A stretch of 64,000 nucleotides of DNA from JBGSKY01 sp041740995 (GTDB taxonomy: Bacteria > Planctomycetota > Planctomycetia > Pirellulales > Pirellulaceae), in contig JBGSKY010000311.1 in NCBI GenBank assembly GCA_041740995.1, positions 1 to 64,000 of the forward strand. Reading direction: 5' to 3'. Shown piece by piece: positions 16,554 to 25,449 of the stretch. Under the pieces are notes generated by a model that was not told where the DNA came from, searched no databases, and was given only the letters and a program-made list of their open reading frames with translations. The first letter of the stretch is position 1, and each line of letters begins with the position of its first letter. The position numbers and the translations under genes are program-made.

Positions 16554-17239
16554 AAACGATGGCAAGCGATTCGACGAATGATCCCGAAAAATCAGGACAC
16601 GCCTCGGGAGTTGATCACCTCTATTTGAGAGAAATTCTCAACGGCGATGATCAGGCATGGCAGCGACTAATCAATCACTACGAAGGTCGCTTAATTGCGT
16701 TTGCGGCGGCCCGATTAAATGATCGGAATGTGGCCGATGATGTGGTCCAAGAAACGTTCATCGGTTTTTATCGCAGCTTGCCCAATTTCGATTTTGCGCG
16801 ACCACTCGAAGCATATCTCTATCAAATTTGCAGCTTCAAGATCACTGACCATTTGCGTCGCAATGGGAAACGCAAGGCACTGCCGCTGCACTTCACAAAC
16901 AATGATCAGCAATCCGATACAGCCATTGAGATTTCATCTCGATCAATCGCTGCATCTTCAATTGCGCGTGGCAATGAACGAAAACGATTAGAGCAAGAAG
17001 CAATCGACACCGTCTTGCGCGAGCAAGTTTTGAAATGGAAATCAACGGGCGACTTTCAAAAACTCAAATGTCTGGAATTGCTTTTCGTGTCCGGCTTGAC
17101 CAATAAAGACGTTGCCCAATCGCTTCAGTTGAGCGAGCAACAAGTCGCCAATTTCAAGGCCGACTTTCTCGGACGAACACGCACGCTGCTCAGCAGACTC
17201 GCCCTATCACCGGATGTTTTTCCCGAGCTATTTCAGTAA
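16550..17239 (+). CDS. ECF-type RNA polymerase sigma factor
   Basis: A 229-residue sigma-70 family protein of the extracytoplasmic-function group. Region 2 covers about residues 27-103, with RNAP- and -10-contacting pattern RNVADDVVQETFIGFYRSL at 59-77 and the following YLYQICSFKITDHLRR. Region 4 covers about 150-215, with the helix-turn-helix SGLTNKDVAQSLQLSEQQVA. The linker (about 110-150) is longer and Ser/Arg-rich, with possible phosphorylation sites. The ATG at 16550 overlaps the stop of the preceding membrane protein gene; longer frames upstream lie inside that gene. It is the last gene of the FHA-kinase unit and converges on birA with a 7-base overlap. Target promoters are unknown. Confidence 0.93.
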   Translation: MKTMASDSTNDPEKSGHASGVDHLYLREILNGDDQAWQRLINHYEGRLIAFAAARLNDRNVADDVVQETFIGFYRSLPNFDFARPLEAYLYQICSFKITDHLRRNGKRKALPLHFTNNDQQSDTAIEISSRSIAASSIARGNERKRLEQEAIDTVLREQVLKWKSTGDFQKLKCLELLFVSGLTNKDVAQSLQLSEQQVANFKADFLGRTRTLLSRLALSPDVFPELFQ

Positions 17240-18036
17240 CGAACGACTTCGCCTGAAATTACTGTATGCCAGCTTCCACCGGGGTCACGAATGATCAATG
17301 CGCCTCGCTCATCGATCCCCAAGCACTCGCCAACAATCGATTCAGAGTTCGAGCGGATTTCGATCCATCGACCTTGTAAGAAGCAATGACGTTGCCAATT
17401 CGTTTGTAACTCTTGAACCGCGCGCCCGATATCCATCAGAGCTTGACGCAACGATTGCAAGACTAAAGCCAAGACCATTTCTTGGAGCTGCAGATTGTTG
17501 ACGTGAATGCCAGGACGTAAATGTGATCGCAAGCTAGTCGCGCGACTAGCAACGCCGAAATCTTGTGCTTGAAGATCGACATCGCAGTTAATCCCAATTC
17601 CAATCGCGAATATGGGCAATGCTGCTGCCCCTTGAATAACAGGCGAAGCATTGGCTTTAATTGTCTCGATCAAGACACCGGCTAGCTTTAAGCCGTCAAT
17701 AAAAACATCATTGGGCCATTTGACTTTTGCGACCGGATCCAGCAGCGAGCTAACCGCATGACGCACGCACAGCCCAACGACTAACGGCAACTGCAAACAA
17801 TCGCTCATTTGCACGTCGGAATCTGCACTTGGTTGCCAGACGAGAGTGAAGCAAAGCGAATTCTGGTCGCTGAGCCAGGCCTTCGAATTACGTCCACGGC
17901 CAGCAGTCTGCTCGCGAGCGACAACAAGCCAGGGCAATTCGACTTTCTCACCGGTTGCCAACTGGCGTTTAACGTACGAGTTCGTCGAATCGACTGAATC
18001 TAAAATTTGACGATTGGCAGGCCACTGCAGATTCAT
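17233..18036 (-). CDS. birA: Biotin--[acetyl-CoA-carboxylase] ligase
   Basis: BirA-type biotin protein ligase, 267 residues from the ATG at 18036. It activates biotin to biotinyl-AMP and attaches it to carboxylase carrier proteins. Visible motifs: SVDSTNSYV near the start, the biotinyl-AMP loop TAGRGRNSKAWLS, KWPNDVFIDGLKLAGVLIET (the ATP/biotin core) and the GIGINCDV strand. The N-terminal DNA-binding domain of E. coli BirA is absent, so it is a ligase without repressor function. The start is just after the sulfatase stop; another ATG at 18078 lies inside the sulfatase gene and is possible. Its 3' end overlaps the sigma gene's 3' end by 7 bases. Confidence 0.93.
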   Translation of the reverse strand: MNLQWPANRQILDSVDSTNSYVKRQLATGEKVELPWLVVAREQTAGRGRNSKAWLSDQNSLCFTLVWQPSADSDVQMSDCLQLPLVVGLCVRHAVSSLLDPVAKVKWPNDVFIDGLKLAGVLIETIKANASPVIQGAAALPIFAIGIGINCDVDLQAQDFGVASRATSLRSHLRPGIHVNNLQLQEMVLALVLQSLRQALMDIGRAVQELQTNWQRHCFLQGRWIEIRSNSESIVGECLGIDERGALIIRDPGGSWHTVISGEVVRY

Positions 18037-18038
18037 CG

Positions 18039-19553
18039 TCAGTTTGCCGACGACTGTTTGGTTGACCCAACTTTCCATCGCGGATTGTCCGAATGTGCTT
18101 CGTCCATGTAGAGCCTGGCTTGCTCAAGCTGCGATGGAGATTGCTTCGCAACATCCGTCGTTTCGCCCAGATCACTCGCTAAATTGAACAGCTCAATTTT
18201 GCCGTTCTGCATCGGCTGGCGAACCGCTTTCCAATCACCAAATCGTACCGATTGTCGAGATTGTTGTTCATAAAACTCAAAGTAAAGATATTGATGCTTC
18301 TGTTGGGGTTGCACCGTCTGAGCGAAAGGAGTTCCGGCCAGTAGCGTCGGCACAAAGGAGATGCTATCGATCGGCCCATTTTCGACATCGCACAATTCGC
18401 CAGTGAGTTGAGCTGCCGTCTGGAAAAAATCTCCGCTGTATCCGATATGATCTGACACCGTACCGGGTTCTATGACGCCCGGCCAACTAGCAATCATCGG
18501 AACTCGAATGCCGCCTTCGTAAAGCGAACGTTTAATTCCTCGCAGCGGCCCAGACGGCTCAAAACGATCCAATTCATGTTTTGATTCGTCATGCGGACCG
18601 TTATCGCTGGTAAAAATTACGAGCGTGTTTTTGTCGAGTCCCAAACGCTTGAGTTGATCGACAATTCGACCAACTCCAGTGTCCATTCGCGTAATCATAG
18701 CCGCATGCTGCTTCGAATTAAGCGACCAATCTCTATCGTTGTATTCGGACCAGTCCGGGACATCAGCACCGTTTCCGATCATGCGTGTCGCTTCGTTATT
18801 GCCGTGCGGTAGCGTCAGTGCCAGGTAGAGAAAAAACGGCGAGCTTCTCGGTTTCGTAACAAATTCAATCGCACGATCGATAAACAAGTCGCCAGAGTAC
18901 ATGTTCCTCTCGGTAGCATATCCACCGGCTAAGTCACCGCGCTGCGGGTCAGCAAAGACAACTTTATTGGTCAACCGAAGCGGTTCGTAATCGTCGTAAA
19001 GATATGTTGGATAGTAGTTGTGCGCGTGATGTTGGTTGAGATAACCAAAAAAGTGATCAAACCCCTGACGCATTGGATGCCCTGGCTGATCAAGTTCTCC
19101 AAGTCCCCATTTTCCAACGCAAGCGGTCGCATAACCACGCTCTTTCAGCAGCTCAGCGATGGTGTAATCTTCGTCTTTCAGCGATTGTATCTCTGAGTTT
19201 TCGAAGCCAGCGTTTCCGCGAACCGTTGCATGACCGTTGTGACGGCCGGTCATCAACGTGCACCGCGAAGGAGCACAGACCGTTGCGCCTGCGTAGAACT
19301 GGGTGAAACTTAGACCACTCGCCGCAAGTTCGTCAATGCGAGGCGTCTGAATGAGCTGTTGTCCGTAATAACCAACTTCTCCGAAACCGAGATCGTCGGC
19401 CATGATAAATACGATGTTGGGGTTTTTGATCAGTGCGTCAGCAGCCCCTTGTGTGGCCGACTGTGCAAACGTCATAGATGAAATCCCAACAAGATCCAGA
19501 ATTGCTAGTTGAAGCAGAGCTGCAGCGAGCGCTACACAGCGAAATTTAGTCAT
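18039..19553 (-). CDS. Secreted formylglycine-dependent sulfatase
   Basis: A 504-residue type I sulfatase with a signal peptide (residues 1-30). The active-site motif CAPSRCTLMTG has C93 as the residue to be converted to formylglycine; the metal-binding acidic pair is in MADDLGFG (D53-D54), and the later TSDNGPH motif supplies more calcium ligands. It should hydrolyse sulfate esters, probably of an algal or animal polysaccharide, in the periplasm or outside the cell. Planctomycetes encode many such enzymes. The exact substrate class is not readable. It is upstream of birA on the same strand with almost no gap; the two products have no obvious functional link. No formylglycine-generating enzyme is in the window. 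Confidence 0.96.
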   Translation of the reverse strand: MTKFRCVALAAALLQLAILDLVGISSMTFAQSATQGAADALIKNPNIVFIMADDLGFGEVGYYGQQLIQTPRIDELAASGLSFTQFYAGATVCAPSRCTLMTGRHNGHATVRGNAGFENSEIQSLKDEDYTIAELLKERGYATACVGKWGLGELDQPGHPMRQGFDHFFGYLNQHHAHNYYPTYLYDDYEPLRLTNKVVFADPQRGDLAGGYATERNMYSGDLFIDRAIEFVTKPRSSPFFLYLALTLPHGNNEATRMIGNGADVPDWSEYNDRDWSLNSKQHAAMITRMDTGVGRIVDQLKRLGLDKNTLVIFTSDNGPHDESKHELDRFEPSGPLRGIKRSLYEGGIRVPMIASWPGVIEPGTVSDHIGYSGDFFQTAAQLTGELCDVENGPIDSISFVPTLLAGTPFAQTVQPQQKHQYLYFEFYEQQSRQSVRFGDWKAVRQPMQNGKIELFNLASDLGETTDVAKQSPSQLEQARLYMDEAHSDNPRWKVGSTKQSSAN

Positions 19554-19658
19554 TGGTCTATTCCTTATTCCTCTTCGAAAGCGTCTCGCAACTAAGACAT
19601 CTTTTTGCTGATTTAAATTATTCGTTCTTGAGAGAGGCAGTATCGCATTGTAAAGCGA

Positions 19659-20204
19659 TCACTCATCGTGCTTTTTGAAGCCATAGGTTGGTTCCTCATG
19701 CCTTAGGCCGGCAACAAGCCACTGTCCATTTACGCGGTAGAGCGACAATTCAACATAGCGCGGAATCTTTTGCTCGTTACCTTGGAACTGGACGTCGACA
19801 AGCACATTCATTTTCACTTTGGCGTGTAAGTTTGCTGATGGACCATCGAACTCGATCGAATGAATCCGCTTGATTCTAGCGTATGAAAAGACGAGTCGGT
19901 TTTCCCATGACTCCAGCATCGCCACAGCGGAATCGCCGCCTGGATGAAACTTCTTTCTCACCACATCGAACTGATTGCTTTCCAGTTCTTGTGCTGTTTG
20001 ATCCAACCACGTAACCAGTTGTTCTTTGTCGGTTTGTACAAAATAGCCGGTCAATGTCAGCCCAGCGAAAAGCAGAAATAACGCCAAAGCAACCCAGATT
20101 ACAAGCTTGTTCCCTGATTGCAACCAAGTCCACAATGTTGCCAACACGACAACAAGGCCGGCGATTGCGACAATTGAAGGCCTCTCGAGAATCATCTCAA
20201 TCAT
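19659..20204 (-). CDS. Small membrane protein with NTF2-like tail
   Basis: A 181-residue protein starting at ATG 20204 (the upstream TTG at 20237 is rejected). Two adjacent hydrophobic helices at about 9-28 and 34-56 are followed by a globular alpha/beta domain (about 60-175) whose strands (NLHAKVKMNVLVDVQF, YVELSLYRVNGQWLVAGL) recall NTF2-like folds. No catalytic residues are evident. It lies on the same strand as the ABC exporter genes upstream, but 277 bases and two hairpins separate it from the DUF4340 gene, so it may be its own unit. Function unknown. Confidence 0.75.
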   Translation of the reverse strand: MIEMILERPSIVAIAGLVVVLATLWTWLQSGNKLVIWVALALFLLFAGLTLTGYFVQTDKEQLVTWLDQTAQELESNQFDVVRKKFHPGGDSAVAMLESWENRLVFSYARIKRIHSIEFDGPSANLHAKVKMNVLVDVQFQGNEQKIPRYVELSLYRVNGQWLVAGLRHEEPTYGFKKHDE

Positions 20205-20380
20205 GTCGAACTCGCAACATTGAACGCAAACTACCAATCGCTCCAGAACAGTTTCTGTCGATGGTGAGGAAACTTGATTCTAGCAGATCAACCAACACTT
20301 GCAGCGATCGAATATGACTCGCCGTCGCGACATGGTAGACAAAGTGCATTGCCCGCTTGGCTAAACAAATTCCGAAAGAT

Positions 20381-20462
20381 GCAAGTCTTTGACTTGCCAA
20401 TATTATGTTTGCCAGCACCAATTTGCCAGTAACACTTGGTGCAGCAAAGCATCTTGCTGCAC
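20381..20462 (-). terminator. Two hairpins downstream of the DUF4340 gene
   Basis: The first hairpin met after the DUF4340 stop is GTGCAGCAA (20439-20447) with TTGCTGCAC (20454-20462), a perfect 9-base-pair stem with a 6-base loop. A second, GCAAGTC-TTT-GACTTGC, lies at 20381-20397. Neither is followed by a long T-run on the minus strand, so they may be transcript ends processed or stabilised by structure, not textbook terminators. Confidence 0.45.
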
Positions 20463-20481
20463 TTCGCTTTAGTAGAACTTC

Positions 20482-22425
20482 CTAATTCTGGAATCCACCA
20501 AAATCAAGGTCTCCACCGTTGTTTGGCGGCATCGAAAAAGCCGGGCTCTTTGCAGCGTCTTTATTGACGACTAATTCTTCAAATGTCACACTCAACTTTT
20601 CGTATTGGCTCTCGCCGATAACGTAATACCATTCAGCGAAACGAGCGTTCAACTCCGCAACTCGCTTTTTGGCTTTGCTAAGCTTGTCGCTACGTTCGTC
20701 AAGTTTTCGCTGATTCGATTTCGTCAATTTTTCTTGCAAAGCTTCCAACCGCTCTTGTTTCTCTTGGGCAGTTTCTTCTTTCGAAGCCGGCGGCTGAACG
20801 GGTGCTGCTGATTCATCGGCTACAGCAGGTGAATCTTCTGAAGATGGCTCCGTAGCCGTATCCGCGATCGGTTCTTCGACAGATTGATCATCTTGGAAAG
20901 CAACGAGCCGGGTCGCCGACCGGGTCGCACTTTTACTTTGGTCATCCGTACTCGGAGGCGTTGCTTCAGGAGCACCAGCAGGCTCAGATGAGTTGGACGG
21001 CGACTCGCTATCGCTCGGTGACGTTGGTACGGCGTCAGTTTCGGAATCGGCTGATACGGCGTCTTCAGACTCGCTCGAAACTGGTTCGCTAATCGCTGGC
21101 TCCGGTGCAGTTGCTGGTGCGGGGTCGGTTTGTTTCGATGGCGAGCTTGCAGGCGGTTCAGCGGCGGCTTGCATCGCTTCCATCTCTTCCACACTTTGCG
21201 GCACTGGTTCAATAATCGCCGCTGGTATCTGACTTTCGTCCAATCGAGCGGTTACCAGCAAGTATCGGTTAATCGATAAAATATCAGTACTCTTTGCTTC
21301 AGCCCCATCAGTTGCTTCTTCGGTATCCTTTAATGTCGAATCCGCTGCGTTTCCAAAACGCAACAGGTATTGAACACCGTCTTTCAACGAGACAAGCAAT
21401 TCGCCAGAAGACGCGAACAGCTCGGTGTTTCCGTCAGCGGCTTGCTGAGGGAAAAAGCCTTTCTTAATTAGAGACTCGATACTTATCTTGTCGTTGAGTA
21501 ACGCTTGGTCGGCTTTTAAATCCGCTGCCAGCCCCTCAGGCTTTCGCGCGACGTCCTCTATTTGCAGCGCATCTAGGGCCGTCTTAATTGCGTTCAACTT
21601 TGTTGTATTGAGCTCCTCGTTCTCGGCCAGAGCGCGCGGCGTTTCCGCGCCATTTCGGAAATCGATCAGTTTGTTAGCCGACCATTTGCCGTCTTCGGTA
21701 TTAAACGCGAGCTGAGCTTCAAATTGTCGGCTCATCTGCCCCATACCGCGAGCGACGATAATATCGTAGTCACGAACATACAACTCGCGAATATCGGTGC
21801 TGCTGAGCTGCAACAGGTCTTGGTTGATCCATTGCTTGAATTCTGTTGTGAAGACTTTTGGATCGATTTCAGCAATGTAGATTTGGTCGTTCGTTGGTAT
21901 TCGAACGTAACGCTGATTTTCTGCATCCTTGACTGGTTTGCCGATGATCAGGTCGGCCAATCGTCCGCCTTTATCATTTTGCATGCGCACTAATTGCCCG
22001 ACACCCGACTCGCCAACTTCTAGCTTGTCGACGTTTGGCTCAATGACACCATACAAACGTTGATCGTCGGCTCTTGATGACGCCAAAGCCAAAATTTTCA
22101 CACCGATCAAACTATTAGCTGCGTTGCTCAGCTGGTTCTGCGCGTCAGCCGGGTAGCTATAGTGCGAAGGCAGCGTCCAAACACCAGACGTCTTGTCTTT
22201 GACGACTTCAAACGGTTGGATTTGACCGAGGTCTTCGTTGTATTTAACCAACTTGAGCGTCGCGACATCGAGCGGTTTTGTGAATTCAGGAAACAGCGGC
22301 TCGCCGACTCGTTCCTGAGCTTCGCTCTCGATATTCGTACTGGTCTTGGTTTCGGTTACATACGCTAGCAGGCAAAGCAGCCCAGCCACGCCCGCGAAGA
22401 CTCCGGTTTTGCTAATCTCGTTCAC
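20482..22425 (-). CDS. DUF4340 protein of ABC exporter locus
   Basis: A 647-residue protein with one N-terminal membrane segment (residues 8-24) and DUF4340 repeats over about 60-390 (DQRLYGVIEPN, DLIIGKPV, LLQLSSTDIRELYV). The next ~150 residues are a low-complexity Pro/Ser/Glu/Ala-rich stretch, probably disordered, then a charged coiled coil (about 555-605) and a Gly/Asn/Phe tail. DUF4340 genes are commonly found beside GldF/GldG-type ABC genes, as here, and are thought to act with the exporter at the membrane outer face. The start is a GTG at 22425, with AGAG upstream, 53 bases after the permease stop. The cargo is unknown. Confidence 0.88.
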   Translation of the reverse strand: MNEISKTGVFAGVAGLLCLLAYVTETKTSTNIESEAQERVGEPLFPEFTKPLDVATLKLVKYNEDLGQIQPFEVVKDKTSGVWTLPSHYSYPADAQNQLSNAANSLIGVKILALASSRADDQRLYGVIEPNVDKLEVGESGVGQLVRMQNDKGGRLADLIIGKPVKDAENQRYVRIPTNDQIYIAEIDPKVFTTEFKQWINQDLLQLSSTDIRELYVRDYDIIVARGMGQMSRQFEAQLAFNTEDGKWSANKLIDFRNGAETPRALAENEELNTTKLNAIKTALDALQIEDVARKPEGLAADLKADQALLNDKISIESLIKKGFFPQQAADGNTELFASSGELLVSLKDGVQYLLRFGNAADSTLKDTEEATDGAEAKSTDILSINRYLLVTARLDESQIPAAIIEPVPQSVEEMEAMQAAAEPPASSPSKQTDPAPATAPEPAISEPVSSESEDAVSADSETDAVPTSPSDSESPSNSSEPAGAPEATPPSTDDQSKSATRSATRLVAFQDDQSVEEPIADTATEPSSEDSPAVADESAAPVQPPASKEETAQEKQERLEALQEKLTKSNQRKLDERSDKLSKAKKRVAELNARFAEWYYVIGESQYEKLSVTFEELVVNKDAAKSPAFSMPPNNGGDLDFGGFQN

Positions 22426-22478
22426 AATTCAAGTCTCTAGTGGTTGTGTAAAAATCGTTAGTTTTGGGACGTTGGTCA

Positions 22479-25352
22479 CTACTTCAAGCGTGACTTGCTG
22501 ATGCCTTCGCGTTCGCGCAGACGCCGCGATACAAAAACGATGACACCGACCAACAATGGCGGTATCGGGGGAATGAATACTGCCAGCATTTTGTAATAGT
22601 TTTGAATCTCTCGAATTTGTCGATCGGCTTGAGATTCAACTTCTGCAATCTTCTCGTCTCGTTCACGTTGAAAACGCTGTTTCTTCACTTCGAGTGAACG
22701 CTGCAAGACGCCAGCAGTAGCCTGCAATTGCTGCATCGCGGCCATAAGTTCCTTCTGCTGACCAACATCCGCGACCCCGCGTTCTTGCAACGCTGTCAAC
22801 TTCTTATTGAACTCTTCTTCGGCTTTGGTCGCTTCAGCTTCCGCGTTTTGCGTTTCCTCAGTGTACTTGTCGCTGAATTCACGCCGCTGGGCCGCCGCCG
22901 CAGTTCGAGCATCGTCAGCCCGTCTTTCCACCAGTCGTAAGGTGGTGTAGCCCGGCACGTGACGACGTACCTTGGGGTAGTCAAGTTCGCCTGTCAGTAC
23001 ATCAACCACGTTCAGGACAAACGAGACGTTCTGCATTCGGAAATTGATTTCTCCGTAGGCATCTGGCTGGTTACGAATGTTCACGAAAACGTCCGACATG
23101 CAATCCGCATCGGCAACGTAGACGGCATGAATCGGCTTCGCCGTTGGCGGATCAGATGAAGCTTGTTCATCGTTTGGTATATTGCCGGCGGTTTTGTTTT
23201 CCTCGCCTCGAATCAAGACTGCGATATTCTGGTTACCGATGGCTGGTCCTTGCGACATCCGCACCTGTTCATAATCCGCGTTTTGCATATTCACATCGTC
23301 GAAGGCTATTAGACCAGACTGCGGACCAGTGGTTGCAAGCGGAAGGATATCAAGCGTTGCGTTGTCAAGCGGACGAACCGCACCAGCATAGAGGAACATG
23401 ATTTCTTCGAGTCCTGCCGTTATCTCGCTCTGTTCGCTCAGGTAATCCGCGTCATTGGATTTATCGTCGCCAATAAAGATCCATTGGTCAGTCGCCTGAC
23501 GCAATTGTGTTAGCATTGGATATGGGTTGTAACGTTGCCACACGATGTCCGGATTGATGCCGCCCGAAAAGTTAGGCTTGCCAGGAACATCGATTTGCAG
23601 CGACTTCCATAATTCTCGGATATCACCTTTGGGCGTTTGCTGCCCACCACCAAACATTGGATTGCCAGCCTGTTTTGGCTCGCCGGTCCCCGGCATATCG
23701 ATCGCGACCGGCATCGGATCTTCAAAAATCGCAGTCGGTAAACCAGCTTGAACCGCTGCCACAAAATTTATCATCTGCTCGGGCGTCAACGACGACGGCT
23801 GAACGGCTAACAAGCAATCGTAAAGATTGACGTCAATTGGCGAGCTGGCATCGACGTCAACGATCTCGTATTGCTTTTCTAGATCTCCGAGAATTTGTTG
23901 TCGAGGCACCTGACGCATCTGCTGCATCGAGATACCGCCGCTGACTTGTGCGTCGGTCTTCAATACGCCGAGCTTTTTCCGCGACGGACGCGAGACAGTG
24001 TTCAACGCCTGCACGAGTTCATATTCGACTGGCACACCGGGCTCAAAGAAGGGGACAACAACTTTCTCTAGACCGCTGCGGAATGCGGCACCAAGCAAGA
24101 TCGGACGGTCAGCCAGGACGCCCCGTTCGCGAACCTGCACAGTTCGAGGCTCGATGCCAAACTGCTGCTTGGCCATGTCTTCGGCTTCGCTTCGTCGTTC
24201 GATGTCACCATTGATCCGAACCTCGATCGGAATGCCGCTTAAGCTTGCTGTTGATTCAAATTCTTTAAGTAAGGATACGATTTCGTATTTCACTTTCGCG
24301 TATTGTTCGGGCATGTCTGCCGATAGAAACGCGTCAACAACGATCGGTCGCTCGGGCTTGAGCTCCTTGATCATTTTGCGAGTGGTTGGCGAAAGCGAGC
24401 TGACTTGACCCTCGGTCGCATCAAAGCGGAAGAGGTCAAAGTTCTGCAAAAATTCGCTGCCGGCGACGACCATCACCGCGATCAATAAAGCTCGTCCTAA
24501 AAAATGCAAGAACATGAGCTGACCGCCTTTGCCGCCGCTCCAATGCCGTCGGCCCACGAGCACCATACACAAATAGAGCCCGAAAATCGCAATCAACACA
24601 AAGAAAATGGTCGACGCGGAGCTGAGTACGCCTCGACCAAAATTATCAAACTGTTCCAACAAGGAAAAATTCTTTAGCCGTCGCGCGACAAAGTTGCTCG
24701 GTGCGATCACATCGGACTGCTGGGCAAACGCCAATGGAGCGTTAAACAACGCGCCAAGGATGAAACCGACTGTTAAGTTGTTGGTCAAAAACGACGCGAC
24801 CATACCAACCGCGATCATCGCTAAACCGATAAACCAGTAGCCCAGATAATTGACAAAGAACAGCCCGACATCAACCTCGCCCATTGTCAGCGACAACAAA
24901 ACGATGAACGTTGAGATTTGCGAGAAGAGCAGGGAGCTCGTAAAGATAAAGACCGCTGCAGAGTATTTACCAATGACAATGTCAAAGTCGTCAGCAGGCA
25001 AAGTGAGCAGCAGTTCGTCCGTACCTTGGCGACGCTCTTCGGCCCAGATACTCATCGTAATGGCTGGGATAAAGAAGAGCATGATGTAGACAAACCATTT
25101 ATTCAACTGCGCCAGCGACCCAAGATTGTCACTAAAGAAAGCGTGCGGCCAAAATGCCGCCATGCTGGTCAAAAGCACAAACAAGCACAAAAACACATAA
25201 CCGGTTGGGTTAGCAAAGTAGCCCAAGAAATTGCGCTTGAGCACCGCATAGCCAGCCCTTCGGGTGGAGGCGAGCAAGTAGACCAGCCCCAGCAGAATTG
25301 CCAGAAAGAAAACGTCGTAACAAACCAATTTGACAATTGCCAGCCAGACCAT
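22479..25352 (-). CDS. Fused ABC-2 permease / GldG-like protein
   Basis: A 957-residue fusion. Residues 1-275 form an ABC-2 permease of GldF type with about seven membrane helices and the signature EERRQGTDELLLTLPADDF after the third. Residues about 290-760 match the GldG-like extracytoplasmic part, beginning FDATEGQVSSLSPTTRKMI and including VVDAFLS and several Rossmann-like strands. A long charged coiled coil (about 800-915) and a last membrane helix near 920-943 close the protein. In Bacteroidetes GldF and GldG are separate and support gliding; here they are one chain. It lies 97 bases after the ATPase gene and precedes the DUF4340 gene. It probably exports or remodels envelope material; gliding is not implied. 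Confidence 0.92.
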   Translation of the reverse strand: MVWLAIVKLVCYDVFFLAILLGLVYLLASTRRAGYAVLKRNFLGYFANPTGYVFLCLFVLLTSMAAFWPHAFFSDNLGSLAQLNKWFVYIMLFFIPAITMSIWAEERRQGTDELLLTLPADDFDIVIGKYSAAVFIFTSSLLFSQISTFIVLLSLTMGEVDVGLFFVNYLGYWFIGLAMIAVGMVASFLTNNLTVGFILGALFNAPLAFAQQSDVIAPSNFVARRLKNFSLLEQFDNFGRGVLSSASTIFFVLIAIFGLYLCMVLVGRRHWSGGKGGQLMFLHFLGRALLIAVMVVAGSEFLQNFDLFRFDATEGQVSSLSPTTRKMIKELKPERPIVVDAFLSADMPEQYAKVKYEIVSLLKEFESTASLSGIPIEVRINGDIERRSEAEDMAKQQFGIEPRTVQVRERGVLADRPILLGAAFRSGLEKVVVPFFEPGVPVEYELVQALNTVSRPSRKKLGVLKTDAQVSGGISMQQMRQVPRQQILGDLEKQYEIVDVDASSPIDVNLYDCLLAVQPSSLTPEQMINFVAAVQAGLPTAIFEDPMPVAIDMPGTGEPKQAGNPMFGGGQQTPKGDIRELWKSLQIDVPGKPNFSGGINPDIVWQRYNPYPMLTQLRQATDQWIFIGDDKSNDADYLSEQSEITAGLEEIMFLYAGAVRPLDNATLDILPLATTGPQSGLIAFDDVNMQNADYEQVRMSQGPAIGNQNIAVLIRGEENKTAGNIPNDEQASSDPPTAKPIHAVYVADADCMSDVFVNIRNQPDAYGEINFRMQNVSFVLNVVDVLTGELDYPKVRRHVPGYTTLRLVERRADDARTAAAAQRREFSDKYTEETQNAEAEATKAEEEFNKKLTALQERGVADVGQQKELMAAMQQLQATAGVLQRSLEVKKQRFQRERDEKIAEVESQADRQIREIQNYYKMLAVFIPPIPPLLVGVIVFVSRRLREREGISKSRLK

Positions 25353-25449
25353 CGTTCGTTGAGTTTCTTAATATTGCGTGAGGAATGGAACTTGATATCC
25401 GCAGAACATGCGACACCTTACAAGTATGCCACACGTCGAAGCTGGACCG

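Noticed and set aside
20820..21232. Open frames on both strands across the DUF4340 low-complexity region
   Set aside because: They are frame shadows of the Pro/Ser/Glu-rich stretch and have biased, non-protein-like composition.
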